Notes under the pieces: generated by a model
Database searches by the model: none
What the model was told of the DNA's origin: nothing
The model's input: the letters and a program-made list of their open reading frames with translations, nothing else
Program-made: the position numbers and the translations under genes
Origin: Bufo bufo
Taxonomy: Eukaryota; Chordata; Amphibia; Anura; Bufonidae
Assembly: GCF_905171765.1 (NCBI RefSeq)
Contig: NC_053394.1
Location: 162,223,183-162,287,182 of the forward strand
Direction of reading: 5' to 3'
Length of the DNA stretch: 64,000 nucleotides
Shown here: positions 1 through 13,000 of the stretch, piece after piece
Position numbering within the stretch: position 1 is the first letter of the stretch
Layout of the letters: each line of letters starts with the position of its first letter

Positions 1-576
1 AGAAAATAGAAATATTTCTTTAATTCCCTCAGAAATCACTGAAGGTTTTTTACTGTCTCTCCAACTGCATGTTCTGTCATTTATGAGATATCATCTGCAC
101 ATTCATACAATACAGTGGTTTACAGCGCTGCACCCGGTTTTATTCCCCTTTCTCTACCAATCTATCTATTTCATATCTATTCAATATCTATCGGTATGTT
201 TATCTCATAGCTGTCTACATGGACGTAACTACCAGGGTGGCAGGCAAAGCAGCTGCTGTGGGACTCGAAAACTAAAGGAGCTCATTTCCACACATATATA
301 GGGGCTATTCACACAGCAGTATTTTCGGTCCACGTCTGATCCGCATTTTTTTAAGACATAATATGTGCATTATACAGTACTTGCATGTGACATCACTGTT
401 TGCATAATTCCTGTATTATAACATCACTGAGTAGATTATTCCTATACTGTGACATAATTGTCTTTATTATCTTTGTACTGTGTTACCACTGTGTGTATTG
501 AGTCAATATTGTGACACCAATGTGTGCACTATCCCTATACTTTGACTTCACTGTGCACATTATTTCATTGGTTAAT
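1..576. other. Unassigned AT-rich DNA with imperfect tandem units
   Basis: No gene is seen. From about 360 a loose unit containing TGACATCACTGTGTGCATTA recurs several times and resumes at 1085-1165, after an intervening mobile element. It appears to be an old tandem repeat split by that insertion. Confidence 0.4.
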
Positions 577-1085
577 TACCGTATTTGTCGCTCTATAAGA
601 TACTCTTCCCACCCCCCCCCCAACAGTGGGGGGAAATGGCAGTGTGTCTTACAAAGCGAATACATGAGTGCTTCCATTATGGAGAGCCGTGAGTGTAGTG
701 CTGTCAGCGCTAGTATTACTCACCGTTTCCTGGTTTTATGGCGGTAGCCTGCCGTGCTGTGTCCTCACAACGTATAGCATCATGATGTAGTGCACTTAAG
801 AATGCACTATGACCTGATACTGTGCAGCACTGCAGGACGTGCACGCTAGCTCACCCAAGTAGCGGCGCCATCCAGAGAAGGAGAGGCAAGTTCTTTTATT
901 TTTATAAATTTTTTGGTCTTATCTGAAGTCTGATGAAGGTTATAGGGATCACATAAGACTGGAGTCTGATTAACATTGGGGGTCTGATCTGAGGTCTGAT
1001 GAAAAATATTTTTTCTTATTTTTCTCCTTTAAAACTTATGTGCGTCTTATGGTCAGGTGTGTCTTACAGATTGAAAAATATGGTA
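577..1085. mobile_element. Non-autonomous DNA transposon (MITE-like)
   Basis: The left end reads CCGTATTTGTCGCTCTATAA. The right end is its approximate reverse complement (GAAAAATATGGT preceded by a TGCGTCTTATGG stretch). The element interrupts the tandem units on both sides. There is no coding capacity. The superfamily is not certain. Confidence 0.5.
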
Positions 1086-1299
1086 CATCACTTTGTCCCT
1101 CTACTGTGACATCACTATGTGCATTATCCCTGTACTATAACATCAATGTGTGCCTTAGCCTTTACATTAGGAAGACCGGTCATAAAACTGCTATGGACCA
1201 TGGAATGCAGCAACAAAAAACAAAACTATTTTGTAAAAACAAGTATTTTTTTTTGCATTAAATACAAAAAAAGAATTTTGCATCACACTGACCCACAGT

Positions 1300-1770
1300 A
1301 TTTGTCTTCAGATAGGGAACAGTGCTTAGTAGGCTTGACTCTACCAGACTGCATGAGTGACCAGAAGAAGAACCTGAGATGGGGTCACTGGGTCACAAGG
1401 CCTTTGGCTAGGGAGCCAGCTGGACAACTAAGCCACAGACCCTGGGCCACCAGCCCTTTAGCCAAGGTACCAGCCTACTGAGGGAGAGACAGCTAGCTCT
1501 GGCTTTTCCTCAGCACAGAACCTTCTCGTACCAGAGGGGAGACTGGAGAAGCCAGCTCTGTGCATTGCCTGTATTGTTTTGCACTTGAGCTCCTCCAGTA
1601 AAGACACACATTGGTTTACTGAAAGTCCTGACTCTCTGGACTTAGTTCCCATTGGGGTGCACCATGCCTTACCATCACCTCTGAAGAACAGCAATACGTT
1701 TTTACACCTCAACGATGTTTGGGGGGACCCAGGGTAGCACTGAGGCCACCCCAAACCCAGCCACTGCATG
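1300..1770. repeat. LTR-like or other dispersed repeat fragment
   Basis: A GC-richer block with the CCAGTAAAGACACACATTGG and GTCCTGACTCTCTGGACTTA motifs looks like the R/U5 part of an LTR. No clear TG/CA ends or target duplication were found. The ORFs here show no family similarity. Confidence 0.3.
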
Positions 1771-2752
1771 TGTAAGTTATTAGAATATTAGAGCAAAAGG
1801 ATAGGTTTATTGGGGAAAACTGTACAATATAAAGGAGACTTTAGTACCCTGTTAGGCCACCTCGACAAGATAAGATATGGTTGGTATACGGGTTCTGTGT
1901 GGTATTTTGTGACACATTTATCCACAGGTCTGGGCCTTTAGATCCTGCACACTCATCGGTCGCTGAAACTGGCATCCCAGTTGTTCCAAAAAATGCTCGA
2001 TTGACGATAAAGGAAGTGTTGCAATCTGGTAGAGACATTCCTGGAAAACCCCTGCTATGTGTGGGGGCAAGCATTATCCTGCTGAAAATTGCCATTTGAT
2101 AGCCTTGCCATGAGAGGCAACACTTGTGGCCACAGGATGTCCTGCACATATCGCATAGTGTTAGTATCGCTGTTAGTGTCCCTCTTATCACTCCTAGGGG
2201 TGACCAACTGTTGTATACGATGGCAACTCTGATCATCACATTAGCTGAGTTGAGGTATAGTGTTGCTCCACAGCAAAGACAGGATTAAAGAGCTCACTAC
2301 ACGGCATACATACTTGAACCTCACTGACATCTGATCCCTAACAGAACATGGATTCGATGCTAAGCACGATATGGTTCCAGTCTGTAGCAGTCCAGGTTTC
2401 TCATGCACTACACCACTGCAAACAAAGGCTGTGGCTGGTGGCTGGCTGTCAATGGCAAGATACATAATGGGCACCATAATGCCAAATTTTCTTCTGATAG
2501 GTGCCTAGAAATGGTCCAGCCAGAGACAGGGGCGTGTAATGAACGTGCCACCTGTGTCTGGATGGTGAACAACAAAACTGTTGGAGCTGCTGTTGCTTGT
2601 CGACGGATCAAACTACTCATAACCACTGCGCCCAATACCTCCTGACAGCTTGGTCAGAATAGCCTAGATAGCAGGCAATTCGTCAAAACGACCATCCTGC
2701 ATTTCTCTCAACGATGCAACCTCCTCTCAAAGTCTGTCAACTGGACAAAATA

Positions 2753-5020
2753 GGGGTCATTTATGAGCAGATATATGCCACTTTTGTGGCGTATATCTGG
2801 CGCAGATTCTGTCGCATGCCATGGCCTAAAAGGTAAAAAAAAAGTGGGCAGGGAAGGGGGCAGGTGGAAGCTGTCTTACATTTAGAATTGCCGATGTAGA
2901 GGCTGGTGCCTCTACATAACTTTGGCGATCTACCACCAGTGCAGGGACTTATTAACCCCCTCTACCCCAGGCCAGTTTTCGCCCTTCTGCCCAGGTAATT
3001 TATTGCAAATCTGACGTGTCACTTTATGTGGTAATAACTTTGGAACACTTTTACTTATCAAAGCCATTCTGAGATTTTCTCGTGACACATTGTACGTCAT
3101 GATAGTCATAAATTTGAATCAATATATTTTACCTTTATTTATGAAAAATCCCAAATTTACCCAAAATTTTGAAAAATTTGGAATTTAAGAAATTTTCATT
3201 TCTCTGCTTTTAAAACAGAAAGTGATACCTCATAAAATATTTATTACTTAACATTCCCAATATCTCTACTTTATGTTGGCATCATTTTGTAAATGTCATT
3301 TTTTTTTTTTTAGGATGTTAGAAGGCTTAGAAATTTAGAAGCAAATCTTGAAATTTTTAAGAAAATTTCCAAAACCCACTTTTTAAGGACCATTTCAGGT
3401 TGGAAGTCACTTTAAGTGTTAACAGCCAAACAAAACTCAATATTTATTACCCTGATTCTGCGATTTACAGAAACACCCCACATGTGGTCGTAAACTGATG
3501 TAAGGGCACACGGCAGGGTGCAGCAGAAGGAACGCTATAAGGTTTTTGGACGGCAGATTTTGCTGGACTGGTTTTTAGATGCCATGTCCCATTTAAAGCC
3601 CCCCTGATGCACCCTTACAGTAGAAACTCCCAAAAGGTGACCCTATTTTGGAAACTAGGGGATAGGGTGCCAGTTTTATTGGTACCATTTTTGGGTACAT
3701 ATGAATTTTTGATCATTCATGTGATATTTTTATAGAGCAGATTATTATGGACGTGGAAATACATAATATCTATGATTTTTCTTATTTATTTAAGTTTTAC
3801 ACAATAATAGCATTTTTTAAACCAAAAAATTATGTTTTAGTGTCTCCATAGTCTGAGAGCCATAGCTTTTTTATTTTTTGACCGATTGTCTTAGGTAGCA
3901 TCAAATGTTTTGTGGGATAAATGGATGGTTTGATTGGTACTATTTTGGGGGGCATATGCCTTTTTGATCGCTTGGTGTTGCAATTTTTGTCATGTAAGGT
4001 GACCAAAAAATAGCTTTTTTGGCAGTTTTTTTTTTGTTTTGTTTTTTACGGTGTTCACCTGAGGCGTTATGTTATGTGATATTTTTATAGAGCATGTTGT
4101 TACGGACGCGGCAATACCTAATATGTCTACAATTTTTTTCACTTTAGTGCAATAATAGCAGTTTTGTAGCAAACAAAAATCATATTTTAGTGTCTCCATT
4201 GTCTGAGAGTCATATTTTTTTTATTTTTTTACTAATTGTCTCAGGTAGGGTCTCATTTTTTGCGGGATTAGGTGATGGTTTTATTGATACCATTTTGTTC
4301 GACATACACCTTTTTGATCGCTTGGTGTTGCACTTTTTGTGATGTAAGGTGACAAAAAAGACTTTTTTTGACACAGTTTTTATTTAAAAAAATGTATGGT
4401 GTTTATCGGATGGGGTGGATCATGTAATATATTTATAGAGCCAGTAGCTACAGACGCGGCGATACCTAATATGTGTGTTTTTCCTTTTTTTTCTATTTTT
4501 TATTATGAAATCTGGGGAAAAGGGCGTTTTTTCTTTTTTTTACTTGAAACTTTATTCTTTATTAAAAACCCTTTTTTTTAATTTTATTTTTTACACTTTA
4601 TTTCTATCCCACTCTGGGACTTCCACTTTTGGGGGTCTGATCCCCTCTGCAATGCTTTACAATACATCTGTATTGTAATGCATTGCCTGTTAGTGTATGA
4701 CACTGAGTCATACACTAACAGGTTGCCTAGGCTGGATCTCTTGGACACCCGTAGAAGGCAGGTCCCGATGCCGTGCAAGGCATTGGGCAGCCTCTGCACG
4801 GCATCAGGCTGCCTTGTCATGCATCGGATCCTCGCCACAGCAGCGCGGGGACTCGATGCGCTCCTTCACCCGCCGCAAACCACTACTATGTCGCGGTCAG
4901 CGCTGACCGCGGCATAGAAGGGGTTAATCCACTGGGAAGTCACTGACTTCCATGACGTAATAGTACGTCACATGTCGGGAAGGGGTTAAGACCGGTGTCA
5001 TAAGTGCGTCATAGAGGCAT
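2753..5020. mobile_element. MITE A (GGGGTCATTTA family) containing MITE B
   Basis: The left end, AGGGGTCATTTATGAGCAG, and the internal text match another copy at 48415-48783. Its reading is interrupted at a TTAA by the 2-kb MITE B and resumes at 4990 (GACCGGTGTCATAA), exactly as the uninterrupted copy continues at 48741. Confidence 0.6.
2956..4985. mobile_element. MITE B, TTAA target duplication
   Basis: The element is flanked by TTAA at 2952-2955 and 4986-4989. It begins CCCCCTCTACCCC and ends GTCGGGAAGGGG, so its ends are inverted. The empty site is visible in the related MITE at 48738. Internally it is AT-rich with repeated blocks (TTGATCGCTTGGTGTTGCA at 3964 and 4314). A related copy lies inverted at 59373-60310. 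TTAA fits Kolobok- or piggyBac-type elements. No ORF. Confidence 0.65.
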
Positions 5021-5240
5021 GCCTAGCAGACAACAATCTCTCACCAAGAGGTACACTATCCAAAAGTAGCCTCTGAGAGCTTTTTTTATAGGGCAGCAGG
5101 TGAAGCACTTTTATGCCCTCTTGGGGCAAGATCTACTGTCTAATCTGACCACACCTGTAACCATTTACATATCTGCCAGAGACATATTGCAGCAATTTCT
5201 ATCAAGGAGTGCAATTTTTTTGTCAATGGTTGTATTTTAT

Positions 5241-6274
5241 ATCTATCTTTTTCATATCTAAGTAACTATGTCTAGCCATCTCTATCCAGCACTATCTTTA
5301 TCTATCTCATATCTACAGTATGTTACCTATCAGTATATCATCTGTCTAGTTACACCCTTTTATTTTCTATAAAGCTGGCCATACACATAAGAATATCTTC
5401 TCCAACATTTGCTGCTGCTTTGCCCCTGGAAAAACAAAACATTGGACAGGTTAGAATCCAAACTATGGGAGACATTAGGGACAGTCAGGCTCATAACATA
5501 TTAGATTGAGGTACTTACATGTATGACTTTATAAAGTACAGTTGGGTGCATTATAGAAAACCAATCTTTTGCTGACCAGTTGATTAGATGACAATCCCAT
5601 AAACCTATCCATTATCTGCCACTGAACCTGGCAGAAGTTGGCTGAATGCTCCATAAATTATGATCCTACAAATCCCATTAAAAATGTGAATATTCATTGT
5701 CATGACTAGTCATTAAAGCCCACAAATGGTAGCTACTGTATCACATTTGATTTAGTCAACCATATTTGTCGTCTATCTCTGTTCCAGTTCCATATTCTGT
5801 GAAGAATCCTATGTTTGGCTCAGGTTCTGGCACAATAATAGGTCCTGTTGCAAGAGAATCCTGGGCAGAAGACAATCCCATTTTAAGCTGTCTGTGATGG
5901 TATATTCCGCATGGATGAATGATGGGCCCTGAGAGCCATTTCCTCTGATGGGCCTGAGAGACCTCAGTCTGACATTATTTTCTTGCTGCTCTACTCAAGC
6001 TTACATTTTTTCTGCCTTAATATTTCACTCTCTACTTTTCTATCCTACCCTCCTCTCACATGGCTTTTTCTCTCATTGAAATCTTTAATCCCTGGCAGCA
6101 GGTTTATCCTCCTCATAACTCACCAGAGACAGAAATACACAGCCTGATATATCCACATTCATATATTATTGTACTTAGGGACATTTTCACAAAGGCACAA
6201 CAAGGTACACATTGATATTGATTATATACATGCATCCATGGTTTGAGGAGCAGTCACAACAACCAAAGCGGAGA
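5241..6274. other. Region upstream of cabp2, no feature assigned
   Basis: No recognised repeat, exon or clear core promoter. It should contain the cabp2 promoter and 5' UTR if exon 1 is not preceded by a non-coding exon, but no TATA box or CpG island stands out. Confidence 0.35.
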
Positions 6275-6319
6275 ATGAAACCAATGAAATCACAGACGAG
6301 AGATGGGAAACTGCACTAA
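6275..6319 (+). other. Possible upstream ORF overlapping the cabp2 start
   Basis: An ATG at 6275 opens a 14-codon reading frame that is out of frame with cabp2 and stops at TAA 6317-6319, inside exon 1. A second ATG at 6284 lies in the same frame. If the mRNA starts upstream of 6275, this overlapping uORF would reduce initiation at 6303. The transcription start is not known from sequence. Confidence 0.3.
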
Positions 6320-6344
6320 AAGTCAGCAGAAGAAAACAAGCAAG
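6303..6344 (+). CDS. cabp2: cabp2 exon 1 (myristoylated N-terminus)
   Basis: Fourteen codons reading [14 protein letters not shown], followed directly by a GTATGA donor in phase 0. The start has G at -3 and G at +4, a good context. Gly2 with Asn3, Cys4 and Lys6 matches the N-myristoylation start of CaBP1 and CaBP2, which anchors the protein to membranes; Cys4 is a possible palmitoylation site. The exon is too short to appear as an ORF. It is supported by phase-0 joining to exon 2, and to exon 3 if exon 2 is skipped. Confidence 0.85.
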
Positions 6345-6998
6345 GTATGAAAAGACTGGTAGATGAATTGGGAAGGGGACTGGTGGTAGACTGTAAAGGG
6401 AAGGAAGCTGTGAGGGACATTAGTGTAAATATTGGATTGTATAGATAGATAGCAACATAGTTATAATGCAAAGTAATATAGATAGGGCTGTCTACACCAT
6501 TTTAGTATGTAGTGGAGAATTTTTATTTACCTGGTACAAAAGGTTTTCTCCTCATAGAAATGTATAGTATAGGAATTTGCTCCCATTGACTTGATGAATG
6601 GAGAAAGTTATGGCCACCTCTTCTTCATTCACTCTCCATCCTTTAGCAGTGCCAATTCTTCTGGCAGAACAAGGGTCAAGAGACCTCAGCTTTCCCAAAA
6701 GGTGGAGTCTCAAGTTGGCCCCCATCTATCTATTCAGTGGGTAAGCCATACACAGTGGTGCGAAAATTCTTTTAAAGTGTAACAGTAACTTTTTCTATTT
6801 GCAATGTGCAGGGAAAGGACAAGGAATGTTTTTCTAAAATAATTTATTAAATGAATTTGTGCATTTGTATGAAAAGACTGGCTCTGAAGTGTCCCTTAGC
6901 AGCGCTCTCTAAATGAACATTGCAAAGAGAAAAATGTCTTCACAGCACCGTACTGAACGGTGAAGACGCCTGGCTCACGGCTGCTGAACTCACTGCTT

Positions 6999-7032
<34 letters not shown>

Positions 7033-9989
7033 TGTCAACAGAATTAACCCTATTAAACTAGCTGACATTAGAGATGTGCTAATGTCAGCTGAACCTAAGT
7101 AGCCTATTCCTACTTTTATCTATGCCCCCGTTACTCCAGAAATATAACTTTTATAATATGCTAATTAGCCTCTAGTAAGAGACCAATTAGCGGGCAGTAG
7201 GAGACCAACGCTGCCTGGCATTGTCAATCTAGTCTAGCAGGGCGTGGCCAGAGGAGGGAGAACGGAGCCTCTAGGAGAGGGGCAACACTCCCTCTGCACC
7301 TAGAGGCTAATTAGCATATTATAAAAGTTATATTTCTGGAGTAACGGGGGCATAGATACAAGAAGGAATAGACTAGTTAGGTTCAGCTGACATTAGCACA
7401 TCGCTAATGTTAGCTAGTTTAATAGGGTTAAATCTGGTGACAGAAACCCTTTAAAACTGACAATATATACTATGTATATTGTCACTGGTCTGTGTGCTTG
7501 TGGTGGGGTTGGCAGATTTCGGGTGTTAAAAGTCCAAACAACTTTTGTTTTTCCAACCAACACAAGACATTCAAGTACATGAGTAACTTTAGAGCATCCA
7601 TACGTACGTGACATAAATTAAATCACATACCAACACAAGCTGAGACCAGCAAATTGTACCGCGCGGTACACAACCATGAACTCCTATAAACAACAACAAA
7701 CCCGCGGATAGTTGCTACAAGATTCTTTATTGAACAAATATGATGAGATGACATACATGATAAAAATCAAGAAATGCAAAGAAGTGTGGATAAAAGCCTC
7801 CAGAACCAGGGATAATGCAATAGTAGTCACTGCTGTACGTGTGATACACCAGAAGAAGGAAAATGTGCTCTACATGCAAATATGTGTTTGCGCCAATAAA
7901 TGGCATATACAAGATTGAACATGAGAAATATGGGCAACCAGCGTACAAGTGGAAGACTATAATGCTGGTAAAAAACAAACAGTGACAAGCATGAACATAT
8001 AAAAAATACCAAACCTGGCTGGAGGAACGGCCCGACGTCCGTTTCGCTAACGCGCTGACGCGCTAGATGCCCTTTGAAAAAGCACGTTAGCGAAACGGAC
8101 GTCGGGCCGTTCCTCCAGCCAGGTTTGGTATTTTTTCTATGTTCATGCTTGTCACTGTTTGTTTTTTACCAGCATTATAGTCTTCCACTTGTACGCTGGT
8201 TGCCCGTATTTCTCATGTTCAATCTTGTATATGCCATTTATTGGCGCAAACACATATTTGCATGTAGGGCTACACTCAGCACTTTTCCTTCTTCTGGTGT
8301 ATCACACGTACAGCAGTGACTACTATTGCATTATCCCTGGTTCTGGAGGCTTTTATCCACACTTCTCTGCATTTCTTGATTTTTATCATGTATGTCATCA
8401 TATTTGTTCAAAAAAGAAACATGTAGCAACTATCCGCGGGTTTGTTGTTGTTTATAGGAGTTCATAAATTAAATCACCTTGCCTGTTTGGGTGCTAACTA
8501 TTCATCAGGTTATCTCACCTATGTACTTCAAATCCAAACGGGAAATCAGGGTTTGCACATCCACCACCCTGTCTTTATCCCCACAGCACTGAGCCCAGGA
8601 GCTACACTTAGATTCATCTCAGGCTAGGGGAAAATGCCGTACTGGAGTGGGAGGAAATGGCAGGTCCCTCTACAAACCTACCCCTAAATCCAGGCCTATT
8701 AAATAACTTGAATAAACATACCTCAGAAAACTACACTTTACTGAAACAACCCAGCTTTCCTTGATTATTTTTACCTCACCCATCTGAGCAATCTGGGTGA
8801 AGTATACACACTATCCAGTACTTTACCAGCCACCATGTTACTAAACATATATAGTGCCTTGAAATAATCATACACCTTGAGCTTTTCCACATTTTTTTGC
8901 ATTTGTATTAAACTCTCCTGAGTCAATACCTTTCACTGCAATTACAGCTGCAAGTCTTTTGAGACATGTCTCTACCAGCTTTGCACATCTAGAGGCTGAC
9001 ATTTTTGGCCATTCTTCTTTGCAGAATAGCTCAAGCTCAGTCAGATTGGCTTTCTTCTTGCCACTCTTCCATAAAGGCCAGATTTGTGGATCGCACTACT
9101 AATATTTGTCCTGTGGACAGATTATCCCACCTGAGCTGTGGATCTCTGCAGCTCCTCCAAAGTGACCATGGGTCTCTTGTCTGCTTCTCTAATTAGTGCT
9201 CTCCTTGCCTGGGCTGTTAGTTTACGTGATGGCCATGTCTTGGTAGGTTTGCATTTGTGCCATACTCTTTCCATTTTCAGATGTTGGATTGAACAGTGCT
9301 CTGTGTGATGTTCAGAGATTGGGATATTTTTTATAACCTAACCCTGCTTTACACTTCTCCACAACTTCACCTGTCTGGTATGTTGATCACTAATGTTCTC
9401 TAATAAACCTCTGAGGTCTTCACAGAACAGCTGTAGTTATACTGAGAATAAACTACACACAGGTGGAATTTATGTACTAATTAGGTGACTTCTGATGGTA
9501 GTTGGTCACACTGGATGTTATTTAGGGGTATCAGAATACAGGGGGCTGAATACAAAAGCACGCCACCCTTTAAAGATTTTTATTTATTAATACTTTTGAA
9601 AATCATATATCATTTTCTTTTCACTTCACACATTGCTACTTTGTGATGGTCTATCAAACAAAATCTCAATAAAATACATTTAAATTTGTGGGTGTAACGT
9701 GAAAAAATGAGGAAAAGTTCAAGGTTAGGGCTCATTCACATGACCATATGGCCACGATGCCCCTGTTGCGGACTGGAAACAGCAGGTCTGCAATACACGG
9801 GCACCGGCTGTGTGAACTCCTTGCTGTGGTGTGGATGCATTAAATCGAATTACTTGATGACCCAGAAGATAGGGCAAAAGAGAGGACATGTCTTGTCTTT
9901 TGCAGTGTGGAGGCATGGATTGGAAGCCCACAGAAACACTCGGAGGTCCTTCTGCAGGCTTTCAGAGCCTTGTGAATACTTTTTCAAGG

Positions 9990-10033
<44 letters not shown>

Positions 10034-13000
10034 TGTTAGGGACAGTTATACAGCTATACACATTACAAAATAATAATAATAACAGTTTAACACTTTAATA
10101 CAAACAGTTCAAATTTTCTTTTTATAACGTATGCTGTTGTGGATACTTGTGACTGTTGGCTAAAGTAGGGAAATTCTCCTAATGTATAGGCTTAGTGTGC
10201 CCACATGTAAGAATTAGCCCAATTTTAAATCAATGGGATTCATCAGGATTCACTGGAATCAAATGCAAACATCCATCATAGCTGCCTTAAGTCCATTATG
10301 ACCAGAAGTGATGACACTAGTGTGAACAGAGCCTTAAATCTTACTTTGCAGTCAGTTACAGACTTCCACATTGTATAAATAGGGATTTGAAAGACTTAAA
10401 TTTTCATTAGCTTGAGGACCATATAGAATGGATATACGTTCTTCATGGAAGTGATATAGTGAATCTCATTTGCTTTCTCTCCCATCAGGATGGGAAACAT
10501 TCCCACTTGCAGCTTGCTCAGCTTTCTCCCTGTGAGGTGGGTTCAGGGATTGTCGACAGTTGGTCACGGCCCCTGCAGAGTTTTGCGGCACTGCAGAGCC
10601 TTGCAGGAACAGCATGCATCTTTCTGCGGCACAGTATCGCTATCACCCAGATCGTATGTATTAATAATGTATATTAAGGTCTTGTTAAATATCACTTTAA
10701 GGTGGTATTGTATCTAAATCAGAGGTGTAACAAGTAGGGATGCCATGTCAGGCAACCACCAACCCTGGTCAGGGTATTTAAAAACATGGCAAGCCTAGCT
10801 ATACCTCTGCTTTACTTGTCAGAAGATTTGTTACCTCCTATTTGATACTCCTACTGTATAACAGGTTCCCCATTTTGGTGCTGGGTTTTGCCACCCAGGA
10901 CAGAAGAGCCTGGTGTTTGTTTCCCTCTCAACACACTTTACATGACCCCCTCGGTCAATTCGCTGCCCCCTCCCCCCAACCCCTTGAACAATGCAGTTTT
11001 TCTATAGAGAGGAGAATGCTGCCCAGGTTCTAACCAATAACAGTGGGCCAACTGATGGTCAGGGTCCCCTCTCTCCGAGGGCCTCATAGTGGCCAAATTG
11101 GCTGTTTATGATATGTACAGAATTGGTCTTGACCTAAAAGGGGTTTTCTTGCAGTTTGATATTGATGACCTATTCTTAGGATAGCTCATAAGTATCAGAT
11201 CAGCTAAGCTCCAACTCCTGGTGCCCCGACTGATCAGTTGTGTTCAGAAGCTGCTGTGTATCAGAACCAAGCCTTGCCTGGTTACTGCAGCGCCACTCTC
11301 ATTCAATTGAATAGGAACAACATTGCAGTAACCAGACACGGTCACCTCCTAGGTGGCTGACTTCATGTTAACTATTAGAATGACTGTACATCAGCATCTA
11401 TCAAATCCCTAAACAGCTCTCAGACATGTCCCCTCCCCACCCAGCTTCACCCTCACTATACTTCTGTATATCCTACACGTTTGTGAGTAGAATGTATGGC
11501 CTCAAAAAACAATCCAGCCATGCCCCCAAATGATCCTCAGCACCCTTTTCCACCATCCCAGCAACTTTAACTGTAATCCTAACCCTAACACACACGTGAG
11601 ACCATACAGAACCCTTAATTCCATGGCCCCTGAAAATGCAGCACTTTCCTCCATTGCTGATGAAGGTATTATTTCTGACTTATCTATAAGACCAAGAGTG
11701 CAGAGATAAAATAGGCGAGTCCCTACAATGCAGAGTTATAGAACTCCCCTTACTCAACCTAACCATCTACGTGATCTGTGTAGCCTGTGTGCATAATCTC
11801 CTGTGTAGTTGTATGTGATGCCTTCTTCACACTGCTTGTTAGAAATAGCAGGCAGAAACCTATCACAAGAAAGAGGCAGGGGAGGCAGGCTGAAGGTACA
11901 TCTCATAGGAATACCCTGGACTCTGCAGTGTGAGGGGACAGAATTTCCATGTCACTGATCAATCACTTGCACAAAAGGTAAGAGTTGTGCAGTATCATAA
12001 TATTGATGAAGTATCCTTAGGATAGGTCATTAATATCAGACTGGTGGGGGTCTGACTCCTGGCACCCTGCTGATCAGTAGTTTAAAGAGGTCGCTGTTCG
12101 AGTACTATGTCCTCTTCAAAGTTTACCTGCATGCCATCTCCCCCGTAGCCATGGTGCAGTATAATTACACTGCAGTTATAATTACACTGCGTCGCCGCCA
12201 CAAGGGAGACGGCATGCAAATATATACTGAAGAGGTAATATAGTGGCTAGCTTCACAAAGTACTATAAGGTTCACAGTCCTGATTCACTGCAAGAGGATA
12301 ATGTAACTGTGGTACACCAGAATTCACTTAAGTGAGTATACTTGCGGCGTCCCGCTAATACTCACTGTTCCTTATGCGGTTCCTTATGCAGGTAAACTTG
12401 GAAACAAAATTGTCGTTATCAGCTGCTGCTGTAGCAACTGAAGGATACTGTGTCTTTTCTCTGTGCCCTTGCGATCCTCTGGCTGCCGCTCCGTAGTAGC
12501 AGGAAGCCGGTCAGCGCTGGGACTCAAGATGCTTTGCCCCTCGTCGGTATGTTATGCGACACACTCCTCGTGTGTTTGCGCTTGTAGGTCCCGGCGTATC
12601 AGGGGTTTAGTAAGGCACAGAGTTCTCAAAGACTTTGAATTGCCGCACGGCTCTGGATAGTTCAAGCACGTACTCCTTGGGGTTGTTCCGGGGGGCTCCT
12701 CACCTTCTGAAGAAGGGGCAAGTACCCCGAAACGCGTTTGGTGAGGAGCCCCCCGGAACAACCCCAAGGAGTACGTGCTTGAACTATCCAGAGCCGTGCG
12801 GCAATTCAAAGTCTTTGAGAACTCTGTGCCTTACTAAACCCCTGATACGCCGGGACCTACAAGTGCAAACACACGAGGAGTGTGTCGCATAACATACCGA
12901 CGAGGGGCAAAGCATCTTGAGTCCCAGCGCTGACCGGCTTCCTGCTACTACGGAGCGGCAGCCAGAGGATCGCAAGGGCACAGAGAAAAGACACAGTATC

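Larger units (their letters stand above)
1797..5240 (-). mobile_element. Decayed Tc1/mariner element split by nested MITEs
   Basis: On the minus strand, 2058-2160 keeps a broken transposase region with an FQQDNACPHT-like motif, the second catalytic Asp context of Tc1 transposases, preceded by sequence like RYVQDILWPQVLPL. The 5' part of the element resumes at about 5021-5240, after the nested MITE pair 2753-5020. Frameshifts and stops make it inactive. Confidence 0.55.

Noticed and set aside
7044..7431. TTAA pair as the ends of a 380-bp MITE
   Set aside because: The inverted repeat continues outside to GTGACAGAAACCCT and TTAA at 7451, so the inner TTAA pair is part of the element.
8060..8100. 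Functional hammerhead ribozyme at the first palindrome
   Set aside because: GAAAC and a possible stem II are present, but no CUGANGA core is found on either strand; only a decayed relative.
10490..10717. ORF starting MGNIPTC at exon 2
   Set aside because: It begins MGN, but it is out of frame with the conserved ACIFLR reading and with the exon 3 junction. The in-frame reading has an acceptor at 10488 and fits the family.
12463..12981. Four ORFs of 65-85 codons
   Set aside because: They are pairwise mirror images across the palindrome and have no family motif.
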